Positions 13,598 to 22,741 are shown, counted from the stretch's first letter. The stretch: DNA of 42,669 bases from Candidatus Moranbacteria bacterium UBA2282 (GCA_002345745.1 DDWQ01000003.1:88928-131596), one strand, 5' to 3'. The notes: generated by a model from the sequence alone, not told the origin. Program-made: numbers and translations.

Positions 13598-14209
13598 TTA
13601 TAGCTTGAAAATTTTCTTAATTTTTTCTTCATGCAGGAGTTTTTCGGCGGTGATTATTTCAATGTGCTTTTGGACACTAAAAGCTTCGGCAACAAAAAGA
13701 ATTTCATCAGTGCATTCATAGGGATAGACCCAGACACTTTTTTGCATTTGATAGAATCCCAAGTCTTTTATTTTATTTCGGAGGGCATTGCGCGCCTGAT
13801 TGTAGATAGCAGGATTTGAGGGAATATCAAAAACGAGGATGCGCCATTTCCCGTCCCATTTATGGGGCTTCTTGATTTTCAAAAGTTTGAAAGAAAATTC
13901 CTTGACGCGTGTCTGCCCAGTGTTAGTTAATTGAACTTTGAATTTATCATCACCCTCCTCAATAATTTCGATTAGTTTGCGATGACGCAGATTTTTGTAG
14001 GCATTTTGGAATTGAGTTTTGGAATATTTTTTGGAGTGGCTGATTGATTTGGTGGCAGATAGCAACCCAGGAAGAGCAGCTCCGGCAATAAGCAAGGGCC
14101 CAGCCGCTAAAAAAGCCAATAAAAATTTAGTAGCAGTTGCTGGCACGCTGTCATTGTATAGAAATTTTTCTTCGAATAGTTCTTTGACGGTTGGTTTGTT
14201 ATTTTTCAT
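13598..14209 (-). CDS. Membrane-anchored PaaX/Cas2-like protein
   Basis: 203 aa. A hydrophobic segment (FLLAFLAAGPLLIAGAALPG, about residues 29-48) is followed by a winged-helix-like region (QNAYKNLRHRKLIEIIEEGD) and a PaaX middle/Cas2-like ferredoxin fold (WDGKWRILVFDIPSN to QKSVWVYPYECTDEI). Soluble PaaX is a repressor of phenylacetate degradation; in CPR bacteria this architecture with a membrane segment is common and its function unknown. There are no CRISPR features nearby, so a Cas2 role is unlikely. A palindromic repeat lies 24 bp upstream of the ATG. Confidence 0.8.
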   Translation of the reverse strand: MKNNKPTVKELFEEKFLYNDSVPATATKFLLAFLAAGPLLIAGAALPGLLSATKSISHSKKYSKTQFQNAYKNLRHRKLIEIIEEGDDKFKVQLTNTGQTRVKEFSFKLLKIKKPHKWDGKWRILVFDIPSNPAIYNQARNALRNKIKDLGFYQMQKSVWVYPYECTDEILFVAEAFSVQKHIEIITAEKLLHEEKIKKIFKL

Positions 14210-14232
14210 AGCTCAGTGGGTTTGTATTAATA

Positions 14233-14268
14233 GGTTTCAAATTTATGCAATCGCACAATTTTGAGACC
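14233..14268. repeat. 36-bp palindromic repeat, copy 2
   Basis: GGTTTCAAA...TTTTGAGACC arms around TGCAATCGCA, between two minus-strand genes. With copy 3 it brackets the transglycosylase gene. Confidence 0.75.
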
Positions 14269-14292
14269 AATTGTTTTTTCAATAAAGTATCT

Positions 14293-16329
14293 TTAATTTG
14301 TCGGACCTTCTTTCACTGGTCCTCTCTCTGTTTCAATAAATTCCCCTTCCATATATTTATATTCATATGTCGATTCTTCTTTGCCAAAAAAATAACGAAC
14401 TCCCAAATCATACTGCACACCATTTGCAAGAGGTTTTAGCATGACATATGAACAACACAAACCATTCTCCACCAAGCCATCTTTTTGGATAAACTTCACA
14501 TCTTCAAGCAAGTTGTTTTTTTCATTATATCGCAAGATTGAAGTCGAAATGTATCGACTTTCTTGCCTGACAATGAACAATTCTTTCTCGAAAGAATAAA
14601 GACTGAACATATAGGCATTATCCAAAAAACCAGGATAAACTTTTTTATCAACTCTTCCATCCTCGTATTCAATAATTACATTTGTATACCACTCAGTCAT
14701 TCGTGGACTTTCGCCATTAATACTAATTGTTTTGATTCCGGAATACGGATTGATAAATTTAAATTCATTATCGCTAAATATCAATCCTTCTTTTGGAATT
14801 TCCACTGCTGAAACTTTTTCTGTCAAAATATTTTTGTGAAAAGAAAAATTTAATATGCTACATGCTATCAAAAAGATAAGAATGGCAGGCAAAATATAAT
14901 CCCAATTTTTATTTTTTCTATTTTTTTCAACTTTATCTACTAGCTTTTGTGTCTCATTCTTTTTTGTCTGATCACTAATCTTATCCAGATTTACAGCGCC
15001 TGTAACTGGAATCAAACTATTTCCAGCATTCCATGCGGCGGTAATTTTTTTATATTCATCCTGCGATCCTCTATAAATACTAAACAGCCATTTTAAATAA
15101 ATAACCCCCGCTTCAATATTTTTGTCTACATTAAAACTTTCTTCTTTGCTAATTTCAAAATTAAATTTTTCTCGTATTTGATCTCTAGCAATGCTAGTAA
15201 GCTGAAAAATTCCTAATGCACCGCTAAATGAGACTGCATATGGTTTATATTTTGATTCGCATCCAGCCAAAGCAATTACATAATTTTCATCTATTTCATA
15301 TGCTTTGGCTTGTGTTCTGATTTTTTCTACAATCACCGTTCTTTCCTGTCCATTTATTTCAACAAAGGATGAAAGAATGTAACCCTCATTTTCTTGATAT
15401 TTAACTTTATGCCAAATATCTGAATAATTTTGAATCTTCTCCCCCTTTACAATTTCTTCAATAATTTCGACCTCACTTCCATTTTCTAGCTGAAAAATAC
15501 TTTCACTTTTTGCGTCTGAAGCTTTTCTTAAATTAACATAATCAGCCTCCTCAATATCCTTATGCAAAACTATCTTGCCTTTTTTAATATTATCTTCAAC
15601 TAAGTTTAAAACTAATTTTATTTCATTAATACTCGACATCCTATCCGCCCACAATTCCGCATAATGCAATCCTGCCTGCCAATTTAATTCACGGCTAAAT
15701 TCCTTTTCTTGTCCTCGCAATGTTCTTCCACACCAAAACCAATTTTTGTGAGCCTTATTTTCATTATTTTGTTCTATTTTCCCATCCAAAATCAGTTTGA
15801 TATCGTCATCATCAGCATTGTCAGGATAATTTTTAGCAGTGGCTTTGATGCTTAATTTTTTAATTGAAACATTGACCGGAATTAGCGTAATCCATTGCCT
15901 GCGATTTCCATCTTGGGCGGGATTATTTTCTGGAACATAATTCAACCCTATTTCGTCTATTTGATAGATATCAATGCTTTCCAGTGTCGGAGCTTGATCA
16001 GCTAAAAAATTAAGAACATGTAAGCCTTTTTCTAATTTGATTAACAAAGCATTAGTTTTAGACAGTCCTTTCAGATTTTTGCCATTCCAAGCTGCTTCAC
16101 CATCAAAAAGTCCGCGCTTGCCGTTTAGCTTGGGAAATTCAATCGCGCCTATCTTAACTGCCAAATCATCATCTTGAAAAAAAGATTTGAAACTTTTTAC
16201 ATTTTGCCACCAACTTTTAGCACTAGCGATTATTTCGATTAAATATATCCCATCTGCTGGAATTTCAAAGGTATATGCATAGCTATTTTGAATTTCTAAA
16301 TTCAGAGTTTCTTTTTTTATTTGATTCAT
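14293..16329 (-). CDS. SH3b-SLT lytic transglycosylase with membrane segment
   Basis: 678 aa. Order: two beta-rich N-terminal regions (about 1-250, carbohydrate-binding-like in appearance); a bacterial SH3 domain (about 265-330, DYVNLRKASDAKSES to YILSSFVEI); a goose-type/SLT lysozyme domain (about 335-440) with catalytic glutamate in GCESKYKPYAVSFSGALGIFQL and later AAWNAGNS; a transmembrane helix (about 482-500, YILPAILIFLIACSILNF); and an unassigned C-terminal domain. It cuts peptidoglycan. It has no N-terminal signal peptide, so the topology is unclear: the SLT domain lies on the N-terminal side of the only membrane helix. In T4SS and phage systems such enzymes open the wall for large complexes. 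Bracketed by copies of one palindromic repeat. Confidence 0.85.
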   Translation of the reverse strand: MNQIKKETLNLEIQNSYAYTFEIPADGIYLIEIIASAKSWWQNVKSFKSFFQDDDLAVKIGAIEFPKLNGKRGLFDGEAAWNGKNLKGLSKTNALLIKLEKGLHVLNFLADQAPTLESIDIYQIDEIGLNYVPENNPAQDGNRRQWITLIPVNVSIKKLSIKATAKNYPDNADDDDIKLILDGKIEQNNENKAHKNWFWCGRTLRGQEKEFSRELNWQAGLHYAELWADRMSSINEIKLVLNLVEDNIKKGKIVLHKDIEEADYVNLRKASDAKSESIFQLENGSEVEIIEEIVKGEKIQNYSDIWHKVKYQENEGYILSSFVEINGQERTVIVEKIRTQAKAYEIDENYVIALAGCESKYKPYAVSFSGALGIFQLTSIARDQIREKFNFEISKEESFNVDKNIEAGVIYLKWLFSIYRGSQDEYKKITAAWNAGNSLIPVTGAVNLDKISDQTKKNETQKLVDKVEKNRKNKNWDYILPAILIFLIACSILNFSFHKNILTEKVSAVEIPKEGLIFSDNEFKFINPYSGIKTISINGESPRMTEWYTNVIIEYEDGRVDKKVYPGFLDNAYMFSLYSFEKELFIVRQESRYISTSILRYNEKNNLLEDVKFIQKDGLVENGLCCSYVMLKPLANGVQYDLGVRYFFGKEESTYEYKYMEGEFIETERGPVKEGPTN

Positions 16330-16373
16330 TGTGTTTATATATTAGCTTGATTTATATTTTAATCTTAGCATGT

Positions 16374-16406
16374 TCTCAAAATTGTGCAATCGCATAAATT
16401 TGAGAC
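16374..16406. repeat. 36-bp palindromic repeat, copy 3
   Basis: Reverse-complement orientation relative to copy 2, with the same arms (TCTCAAAATT/AAATTTGAGA) around GTGCAATCGCA. Confidence 0.7.
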
Positions 16407-16753
16407 TAATGCGCTTAAACAAATAAGAATAGTTTTGGATTTTTAATCTTGCTTTGCAGTTGAGGTTTTGAGCAAATCGGGATATTCAATGGCCATTTGG
16501 GTGAAATCACCTCTCTTGACGACAATCAATATAGTGATTAATTGCTGAGGGTGGAAATCAAACGGTTATAAGTTGTAACCAGTTGAAATTGAAATGACTA
16601 GCTAAGGCCTTAGCAGAGGCATTTTAGGAGGGCGATGTCGGCCGTAACTTTCGCGTGTTCGGCCTCGATGATGCAAGATTGTTAACAAAAGTGATAACAA
16701 TGGTGTTTCATTGAGATAACTTGTGGCTAAGGCAAGCCATATAAGGCGTGTAC
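16407..16753. other. Gene-free stretch holding a decayed endonuclease IV-like tail
   Basis: No intact gene. On the minus strand 16676-16610 encodes IIEAEHAKVTADIALLKCLC then a stop. This is the same tail motif as in endonuclease IV (18055-18879) and the fragment at 13418, here GC-rich. The rest shows nothing recognisable. Confidence 0.5.
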
Positions 16754-16782
16754 TTGACATGATTTATGGTGTGGTGTAAAAT
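16754..16782 (+). promoter_or_regulatory. Promoter of the AAA ATPase gene
   Basis: TTGACA (16754-16759), 17 nt and TAAAAT (16777-16782), about 48 nt before the ATG. Confidence 0.65.
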
Positions 16783-16829
16783 ATAGGTATAATATTTATG
16801 GTACACTATAAAAATTAAGTTAAAACATT

Positions 16830-18053
16830 ATGTCTGACAATATTAAAAACATCCGGGAAATTTATGCACTTTTACTCAATAGGGTAGATTTGCAGTACAA
16901 AAGATTTCTGTATAATAGAATTGATTTTGACCAGCGGCTGATTGGAATTATCGGTCCGAGGGGAGTGGGAAAAACTACTTTGATTTTGCAATATCTAAAA
17001 GAAAATCACGCTGATAATCCGAAGGCGATTTATTTGTTGGCGGATAATGTGTTTTTTGAAAAAAATGATTTGTTTAATTTTGTGCGGGATTTTTATTTGA
17101 AGCAAGGTGGGAGATTGGTTTGTATTGATGAAATTCATCGGTATGAAAATTGGAATCAAGAATTGAAAAATATTTATGATTCTTTTCCAGATATGAAAAT
17201 TATTTTTTCTGGCAGTTCCAGTGTTGATTTGGTTCAAGGAAAACATGATCTCTCACGAAGAGGTGTTGTTTATAATTTGCCTGGTTTTTCTTTCAGAGAA
17301 TATTTGCTTTTTGAAACAGGTCAGGATCTGGAAGTTTTCAGCTTGGATGATATTTTTTCTGAGCATGAAAAAATAAACATGAAACTGGCAAAAATTGAAA
17401 ATGTTTTAATGCATTTTAATAATTATTTATCAGTTGGATATTATCCTTTTTATCGAGAAACGAAAGAAGTAGGGCTGTATTATCAAAAAATAAATAATGT
17501 AATTGATAAGATTATTTATGAAGATATCACTTCTTTTTACAAATTGAAGACGCAAAATCTGGTTGTTTTTAAGCAAATGTTAGTTTTTTTGGCAACAATA
17601 AGTCCGGGAGAAGTAAATGTGCATAAATTAGCCAATAGTCTAGGAAAAAATTATGAAACCGTGGCGAATTATTTGGAAATATTAAATGAAGCAAGTCTGG
17701 TTAGATTTTTGGGCATTTCTAAATCTGGGTATGCTTTAATTCGCACTGCTAAAAAAGTTTATCTCGATAATACTAATTTATATGGTGCGATTAATTTTAA
17801 TCTTGGCAAGGAAATTCAAATTGGAACTATGCGGGAAAATTTTATGCTTAATCAACTACAAAATGCTGGCTTGAATCCGACCTTTTCTAATGTTGGAGAT
17901 ATGAAAGTCAGCGGGGTGATTTTAGAGATTGGTGGAAAAAATAAAAAAATTGATCAGATAAAAAATATTAAAAGTAGTTTTTTAGTTGTGGATGATATCT
18001 TAGTTGGAAATGAAAAACAGCTTCCGTTGTATATGTTTGGGTTCTTGTACTAA
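16830..18053 (+). CDS. AAA ATPase with DUF4143-type C-terminal region
   Basis: 407 aa. Walker A GPRGVGKTT (42-50), Walker B RLVCIDEIH (about 92-100) and the sensor stretch IIFSGSSSVDL are typical of the AAA_14 family. The C-terminal part (winged-helix region KLANSLGKNYETVANYLEILNEASLV, then a nuclease-like end) matches DUF4143 proteins. These are widespread in archaea and CPR, of unknown function, and often act as lone mobile genes. The gene has its own promoter and converges on endonuclease IV with a single base between the stop codons. Confidence 0.88.
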   Translation: MSDNIKNIREIYALLLNRVDLQYKRFLYNRIDFDQRLIGIIGPRGVGKTTLILQYLKENHADNPKAIYLLADNVFFEKNDLFNFVRDFYLKQGGRLVCIDEIHRYENWNQELKNIYDSFPDMKIIFSGSSSVDLVQGKHDLSRRGVVYNLPGFSFREYLLFETGQDLEVFSLDDIFSEHEKINMKLAKIENVLMHFNNYLSVGYYPFYRETKEVGLYYQKINNVIDKIIYEDITSFYKLKTQNLVVFKQMLVFLATISPGEVNVHKLANSLGKNYETVANYLEILNEASLVRFLGISKSGYALIRTAKKVYLDNTNLYGAINFNLGKEIQIGTMRENFMLNQLQNAGLNPTFSNVGDMKVSGVILEIGGKNKKIDQIKNIKSSFLVVDDILVGNEKQLPLYMFGFLY

Positions 18054-18054
18054 A

Positions 18055-18879
18055 CTAGCTACTTCTCATTTTTTTCAAAAGTTCAATATCATCCAGCACT
18101 TTCTCATGTTCAGTTTCCAAAATCATATCGATATTATTCTTTTGTGCAAAGGCGACAATTTTTTGGAAAGCTGTAGCGCCGATCAGGCCTTCGTCGATGT
18201 GGGCGTGGCGGTCTTTTTTGGAGCCGCATTCGGTGAGGGAATCGTTAGTATGAATGAGTTTGATTTTTTCTAAACCAATTTCTTGGTCAATTTGTTGCAA
18301 GGTCTTTTCGAAGTCGCGCCAATCATAGCCGGAAGCAAAGGAGTGTTGGGTATCGATACAAATCCCATTCAGCTTAGGATGATTCACATTTTTTATAATT
18401 TCAGCAATTTGCGTGAAGGTGGCGCCGATGATTTTGCCGGCTCCGGCACTGTTTTCAATCAAGAGTTCAGTTGTGCCAGTGTAGCCTTCTAGGGTCTTGG
18501 AAAGCATTTCAACGACTTTGGCCGTAGCTTCTGGCTCAGGGAGCTCACCGGCGCTGCCCAGATGCGTCATGACATATTTCGCGCCTAAGAGGTTTGCGCG
18601 TTCCAATTCGTCGCGGAGGACCGCAACGGAGCCGTAGCGGATGCGGTTATTGGCGGAAGCGAAATTTATATAATAAGGGGTGTGTACTACGAAATTCTCA
18701 AGCTTATTTTTTTTCATTTCAGCAGAAAATTTTTCCAAAACTTCCTGGGTTAGCTCAGGAGCTTTGCCGCCTTGCGGAGAGCGGGTGAAGATCTGAAAAC
18801 ATTCTGCGCCTAAATCAGCTGCCCGTTGTGGGGCGTTGAAAATTCCTCCTGCTATTGATACGTGACAACCGATGTTCAT
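18055..18879 (-). CDS. nfo: Endonuclease IV (AP endonuclease)
   Basis: 274 aa TIM-barrel protein. Starts MNIGCHVSIAGGI. Zinc-ligand motifs typical of Nfo are present: HTPYYIN, the GICIDTQHSFASGYD stretch, LIHTNDSLTECGSKKDRHAHIDEG and LETEHEK near the end. It cuts DNA at abasic sites, the step after uracil removal by the glycosylase at 11629-12216. A TATAAT-like box lies shortly upstream. Its C-terminal tail motif recurs in two fragments at 13418 and 16610. GC content is higher than in the neighbours. Confidence 0.95.
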   Translation of the reverse strand: MNIGCHVSIAGGIFNAPQRAADLGAECFQIFTRSPQGGKAPELTQEVLEKFSAEMKKNKLENFVVHTPYYINFASANNRIRYGSVAVLRDELERANLLGAKYVMTHLGSAGELPEPEATAKVVEMLSKTLEGYTGTTELLIENSAGAGKIIGATFTQIAEIIKNVNHPKLNGICIDTQHSFASGYDWRDFEKTLQQIDQEIGLEKIKLIHTNDSLTECGSKKDRHAHIDEGLIGATAFQKIVAFAQKNNIDMILETEHEKVLDDIELLKKMRSS

Positions 18880-18929
18880 AATATTAATTGAGGCTATTAT
18901 AATATCTATATTTTAGCACACAATTAAGG

Positions 18930-19334
18930 GTTCGCCATTTTCTTCAGTGAGCAAAATACTGTTCTAACTTTCTTTTGGCACACAAAAGAAAGTTACAAAG
19001 AAAATGTGCCGCACGGCTACATACCAAGACAAATTTTCAACTTCTGTGCTAAAATTCCCGAAAAGGCTAAAAAAGATTGTTAGTAGGAAATTTTTTAACG
19101 CGCACAAGTTTCAATTTGTACCTTGGTATTCCGCTAGTGCGTGAAAGAGTTAGCGGAGTAAATTCGCCCATAGCGCAGTGCGTTTCTAAATTTCAGCGCA
19201 GGAGCGTTAAGAAATTCTTATCCCGTTATGACCGCCCTAAGAATTTTAGCGAGTAAGCTAGAAATTTAGACAGCACAAGCCTGGGCAGCAGTTTCTTTTT
19301 GCCACTTTCTTTGCTGCCAAAGAAAATGGCGAAC
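18930..19334. mobile_element. 405-bp MITE-like element with perfect 15-bp terminal inverted repeats
   Basis: GTTCGCCATTTTCTT (18930-18944) and AAGAAAATGGCGAAC (19320-19334) are perfect inverted repeats. The interior holds no ORF but several hairpins, including the 13-bp TAACTTTCTTTTG/CAAAAGAAAGTTA near 18965-18995, and longer inverted segments (TACCAAGACAAATT with AATTTGTACCTTGGTA). It fills the whole gap between endonuclease IV and nrnA. It could be a non-autonomous transposon or a structured RNA; no transposase is in the window. Confidence 0.7.
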
Positions 19335-19386
19335 AATCATTTTTTCTGCAAAGAAAAATTAGCATTGCAAATCATTGAAATTTTTT

Positions 19387-20346
19387 TTACACTATTTCCC
19401 AACCATCTTTGGTCTCTTGAATTCGGCCTTTAATTTCAAAACCGGAAGCGAGTTTGTGACCGCCTCCACCGAACTGAGCGGCGATTTTGGAGACATCGAC
19501 GCCTTTATATTCTTCGCTACGCAAACTGCCTTTAATGAAGCCTTCACCACGTTCAGAAAGGATGAGAGCAAACTTGGTGCCTGGGACAGTGTTGAGAATG
19601 CCAGCGACTTGAGCAATGTCTTCTGTGCCAGCATTGCATTCTTCCAAATCTTTTTGAGTGAGGACGGAAGCAATTAATCCATTAGTCGGATTGATTTTGG
19701 CTTTTTCGAAAGCCTTGCCCCACAGTTTTAAGGTAGAAATATTTTTATTAGAAAAAGTGGTCTCAATTATTTTGCTTAGTGAGGCACCACGCTTGATGAG
19801 TTGTGAGGCAATTTCCATAACTTTGGAGGTTGTGTTGGAATGTTGGAATGAACCGGTGTCCGAGACGATGCCAAGTAAAATAAAAGTCGCCATTTTGCGA
19901 TTGATTTCAATTTTATTAAAGGTCAAAAAATCATACACAATTTCACAAACAGAAGAATATTTAGCCTCAATAATATTGATATCTCCTTTGATAGTGATAT
20001 CTGGGTGATGGTCAAGAATAGCGGTGATTTGATTATCAGAAGCGGAAGTTATGATTTTGTGAAAACCTCGCTCAACACTATCAGCACCAATAATGAGATT
20101 ATATTTTTTTAAATCAAGATTTTCTGGATTAATGAATTTCTCTGTTGAAAAAGCAGATAAATATTCTGGTAGTTGATCATAGCAACTAATGTCAGCATTT
20201 TTTCCAAGCGTACGAATATATTCTTGTAGTGCTAAGACTGAACCAACTGTGTCACCATCTGGTCTGGAATGAGCAAAAAGCAAAATAGCATCAGACTCTT
20301 TGATGACAAAATTCAGCGTATTGAATTCTTTAACGAAATTTTTCAT
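19387..20346 (-). CDS. nrnA: DHH-family phosphoesterase, NrnA-like
   Basis: 319 aa. DHH motifs: HSRPDGDTVGS (about 26-36), a following aspartate in GADSVER, LDHHPD (about 115-120), then the DHHA1 end GGGGHKLASGFEIKG. NrnA degrades nanoRNAs and dephosphorylates pAp. It is last in a minus-strand series DUF4446-infB-rbfA-nrnA, the order found in many bacteria. Note that 32075-33001 is a different DHH protein (pyrophosphatase). Confidence 0.9.
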   Translation of the reverse strand: MKNFVKEFNTLNFVIKESDAILLFAHSRPDGDTVGSVLALQEYIRTLGKNADISCYDQLPEYLSAFSTEKFINPENLDLKKYNLIIGADSVERGFHKIITSASDNQITAILDHHPDITIKGDINIIEAKYSSVCEIVYDFLTFNKIEINRKMATFILLGIVSDTGSFQHSNTTSKVMEIASQLIKRGASLSKIIETTFSNKNISTLKLWGKAFEKAKINPTNGLIASVLTQKDLEECNAGTEDIAQVAGILNTVPGTKFALILSERGEGFIKGSLRSEEYKGVDVSKIAAQFGGGGHKLASGFEIKGRIQETKDGWEIV

Positions 20347-20393
20347 GATTTGTGAGCTTATTTTGGATTTACTCCTACTAAATTACAAAAATA

Positions 20394-20478
20394 TACAAAA
20401 GTACAAAAGTTTAATTTTTTGTATTTTTGTAAAAATTCGTACTTTTGTAGGGTATATAAAATGCGACTCCCGTCGCAT
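20394..20478 (-). repeat. Two hairpins between rbfA and nrnA
   Basis: ATGCGAC/GTCGCAT (20461-20467, 20472-20478) lies just after the rbfA stop. TACAAAAGTAC (20394-20404) pairs with GTACTTTTGTA (20439-20449). They may attenuate transcription into nrnA or protect the rbfA message end. Confidence 0.55.
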
Positions 20479-20491
20479 CTTAATTTGTTTT

Positions 20492-20821
20492 TTATATTTG
20501 ACGCAGAAGTTTTTCAATTTCATCTGCTTTTGATTCAGTCATATCGGTTATGAATTGAATTTTTGGCAGTGGTCGCATATGTAATTTTTTGTTGAGTGCA
20601 CCCTGAATTTGGTAGATTTCTTTTGCTAGTGTTTTTTCAATATAGTTAATATCCTTCTCTGGGAAAATACTAACGAATATACGAGTATAGCGAAGATCTG
20701 GCGTGGTGTCAACTTTAGAGACTGTCACAAAAACACCTGCCTTGAAAGAAGTATTTTTTAGGATAATATCATTAATATGTTGTTTAACAAGTTCGTTTAT
20801 TCGGATAATTCGTTCTGACAT
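20492..20821 (-). CDS. rbfA: Ribosome-binding factor A
   Basis: 109 aa from the ATG at 20821 (MSERIIRINEL). RbfA features: a basic N-terminal helix, FVTVSKVDTTPDLRYTRIFVSIF and LHMRPLPKIQFITD. It matures the 30S subunit by binding 16S rRNA. A longer frame begins at 20878, but those residues come from a repeat element and do not fit the family. It lies directly after infB on the same strand. Confidence 0.92.
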   Translation of the reverse strand: MSERIIRINELVKQHINDIILKNTSFKAGVFVTVSKVDTTPDLRYTRIFVSIFPEKDINYIEKTLAKEIYQIQGALNKKLHMRPLPKIQFITDMTESKADEIEKLLRQI

Positions 20822-20828
20822 ATTTTTT

Positions 20829-20944
20829 TTAATAATCAATAACCAAGAAACAAACATCAAACAATATTCAATTATCAAATTTCAATATGCAAACTTTTGG
20901 TGATTGGAATTTGAAATTTATTTGGTTATTGTATCTTGTATCTT
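20829..20944. repeat. Palindromic intergenic element, copy 1 (infB-rbfA gap)
   Basis: About 116 bp composed of words such as ACCAAGAAACAAACATCAAA, TTTCAAATTCCAATCACCAA (reverse) and TATCTTGTATCTT. Related to 34456-34590 in opposite orientation, and largely self-complementary. Confidence 0.65.
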
Positions 20945-20946
20945 TT

Positions 20947-22728
20947 TTAGAGTGTTTTCTTTTTTACTTCTTCTTTGTAGAAGATAAGGGTGTCATCTTC
21001 TTTTATTTTTGTTTCACCTTCGAAAGTAATCCCACATTCATTGTTTTTTATGACTTCGTCTACATCAACTTTGTTTTGTTGAAGATTTGCGAGTCGTCCT
21101 TTGCCAATAATGGCATCGCCTCGCATAATTTCAATCAAACAGTTATTAATAACTTTACCAGAAATAATTTTCCCCCCAACTATCATATCTTTCTTGCCGG
21201 TTTTGAAAATTGCTAAAACTGTCATTTTTCCAAAATCTGTGCGTTCAACATTTGGTGGCAACATTTCAATTAGTCGGTTTTTTATATCGTCTACTAGTTC
21301 GTAAATAATTTTGTAGTTTTTAATTTCAACCTTACTAGTTTCAGCCATTCTTTTCGCAACCGGAGTTGTTTCTATATTAAAGCCAAAAATAGTTGCATTG
21401 GAACTTTGCGCGAGTCTCACATCTGATTCAGTAGTATTTCCAACTCCAAGTCCGATATAGTCAACAGCAACCTCGTCTGAGTGTATTTCGCTGAGAATTT
21501 GTTGGATAGCTTCAAGCGAACCTTGCACGTCTGATTTTAGAATAATATTTAATTTTTTAATTTTCTCGTCAGCGATAGTTTTATAGATTTTTTGTGCGTT
21601 TAATTCTCCCGGTCGGCTAATCGGACCGTTATTTTCTGCGCGAAGTGCTTCTGCTCGTGCGATGGATTTTCCACTAACAACTTGTAAAATATCATTAGTG
21701 TTTGGAGTGGAATTCAAGCCGAATAGACTAATGGGTGTTGATGGACCTGCTTCAAGAAGTTTCTTTCCAGAAAAATCTTCAATGCGTCGTACACGACCAT
21801 GACATGATCCAGCAATAATATCCTGACCTTCTTTGAGCGTGCCAGTCTTTATAAGGATAGTTGCGATAGGTCCTTTTTGTGGATCAAGATGTGATTCCAA
21901 TACAACTCCCAAAGCAGATCTTTTAAAATCAGATTTGAAATCTTCAACTTCCGCTACAAGGAGAATATTTTCCAAGAGATCATCAATGCCAATATTTTGT
22001 TTAGCGCTAACTTCACAACAAAGCACTTGTCCACCCCATTCTTCAACAAGAATTCCGTTATCTCCCAATTCTTGCTTGACTCTTTGAATGTTGGCCTCTG
22101 GCTTATCAATTTTATTAATTGCAACAATGGTCGGAATTTTTTTAGCTAAAAGATATTCAATAACTTCCTTAGTTTGTGGACGAACGCTATCGTCAGCGGC
22201 GACAACTAACACTGCAACGTCAGCAATAGAAACTCCTCGTTCGCGCATTGCACTAAAAGCTTCATGTCCTGGAGTGTCAACAAAAGTGATGAGCTGGCCT
22301 TTTCTTTTGGCTTGATAAGCACTAATATGTTGAGTGATTCCTCCTGATTCTTTCGCAGCAACACTAGTTTTTCGAATTGTATCAAGCAGAGTTGTTTTGC
22401 CGTGATCAACATGACCTAGAATGGTTACGATAGGCGGTCTAGTTTTAAGATGCTCATCCGATTCGCGTTCTTGTTTAAGCATTTCAATTAACTTTTCCAA
22501 ATTCATTGTTTCGTCAGTCTCGATGGAATCTTCCGTGACATCAAAATTAAGGTCGCCAGCGATGATTGAAGCAGTTTCAAAATCAATACGTTCGTTGATG
22601 GTGGCAAAAATACCATTTTTCATCAACTCAGCTATAACTGTACCGAGTGGCAATTCCAAAAGCTCACTGAACTTTTTTACAGTGATTGTTGCTGGTAACT
22701 TCACGTTTTTTTTTATAATTTCAGTCAT
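20947..22728 (-). CDS. infB: Translation initiation factor IF-2
   Basis: 593 aa. The N-terminal IF2_N domain is short (about 1-60); then the GTPase: G1 GHVDHGKT (105-112), DTPGHE, NKID; then beta-barrel and C-terminal domains ending in GIEFEGETKIKEDDTLIFYK-like sequence. It delivers initiator tRNA to the 30S subunit. It is shorter than E. coli IF2 (890 aa), lacking the long linker region, as is usual in small genomes. It starts 13 nt after DUF4446 and precedes rbfA. Confidence 0.97.
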   Translation of the reverse strand: MTEIIKKNVKLPATITVKKFSELLELPLGTVIAELMKNGIFATINERIDFETASIIAGDLNFDVTEDSIETDETMNLEKLIEMLKQERESDEHLKTRPPIVTILGHVDHGKTTLLDTIRKTSVAAKESGGITQHISAYQAKRKGQLITFVDTPGHEAFSAMRERGVSIADVAVLVVAADDSVRPQTKEVIEYLLAKKIPTIVAINKIDKPEANIQRVKQELGDNGILVEEWGGQVLCCEVSAKQNIGIDDLLENILLVAEVEDFKSDFKRSALGVVLESHLDPQKGPIATILIKTGTLKEGQDIIAGSCHGRVRRIEDFSGKKLLEAGPSTPISLFGLNSTPNTNDILQVVSGKSIARAEALRAENNGPISRPGELNAQKIYKTIADEKIKKLNIILKSDVQGSLEAIQQILSEIHSDEVAVDYIGLGVGNTTESDVRLAQSSNATIFGFNIETTPVAKRMAETSKVEIKNYKIIYELVDDIKNRLIEMLPPNVERTDFGKMTVLAIFKTGKKDMIVGGKIISGKVINNCLIEIMRGDAIIGKGRLANLQQNKVDVDEVIKNNECGITFEGETKIKEDDTLIFYKEEVKKKTL

Positions 22729-22741
22729 AGCTTATTTTAGA

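Noticed and set aside
13449..13721. 90-codon plus-strand frame
   Set aside because: It crosses a repeat and the end of the PaaX-like gene and has no protein-like pattern.
13598..14209. Cas2 as part of a CRISPR system
   Set aside because: The Cas2-like fold is the PaaX type with a membrane segment, and there are no repeats, Cas1 or other cas genes.
18930..19334. RNase P RNA, tmRNA or SRP RNA
   Set aside because: None of the conserved core words were found; the perfect terminal repeats point to an element.
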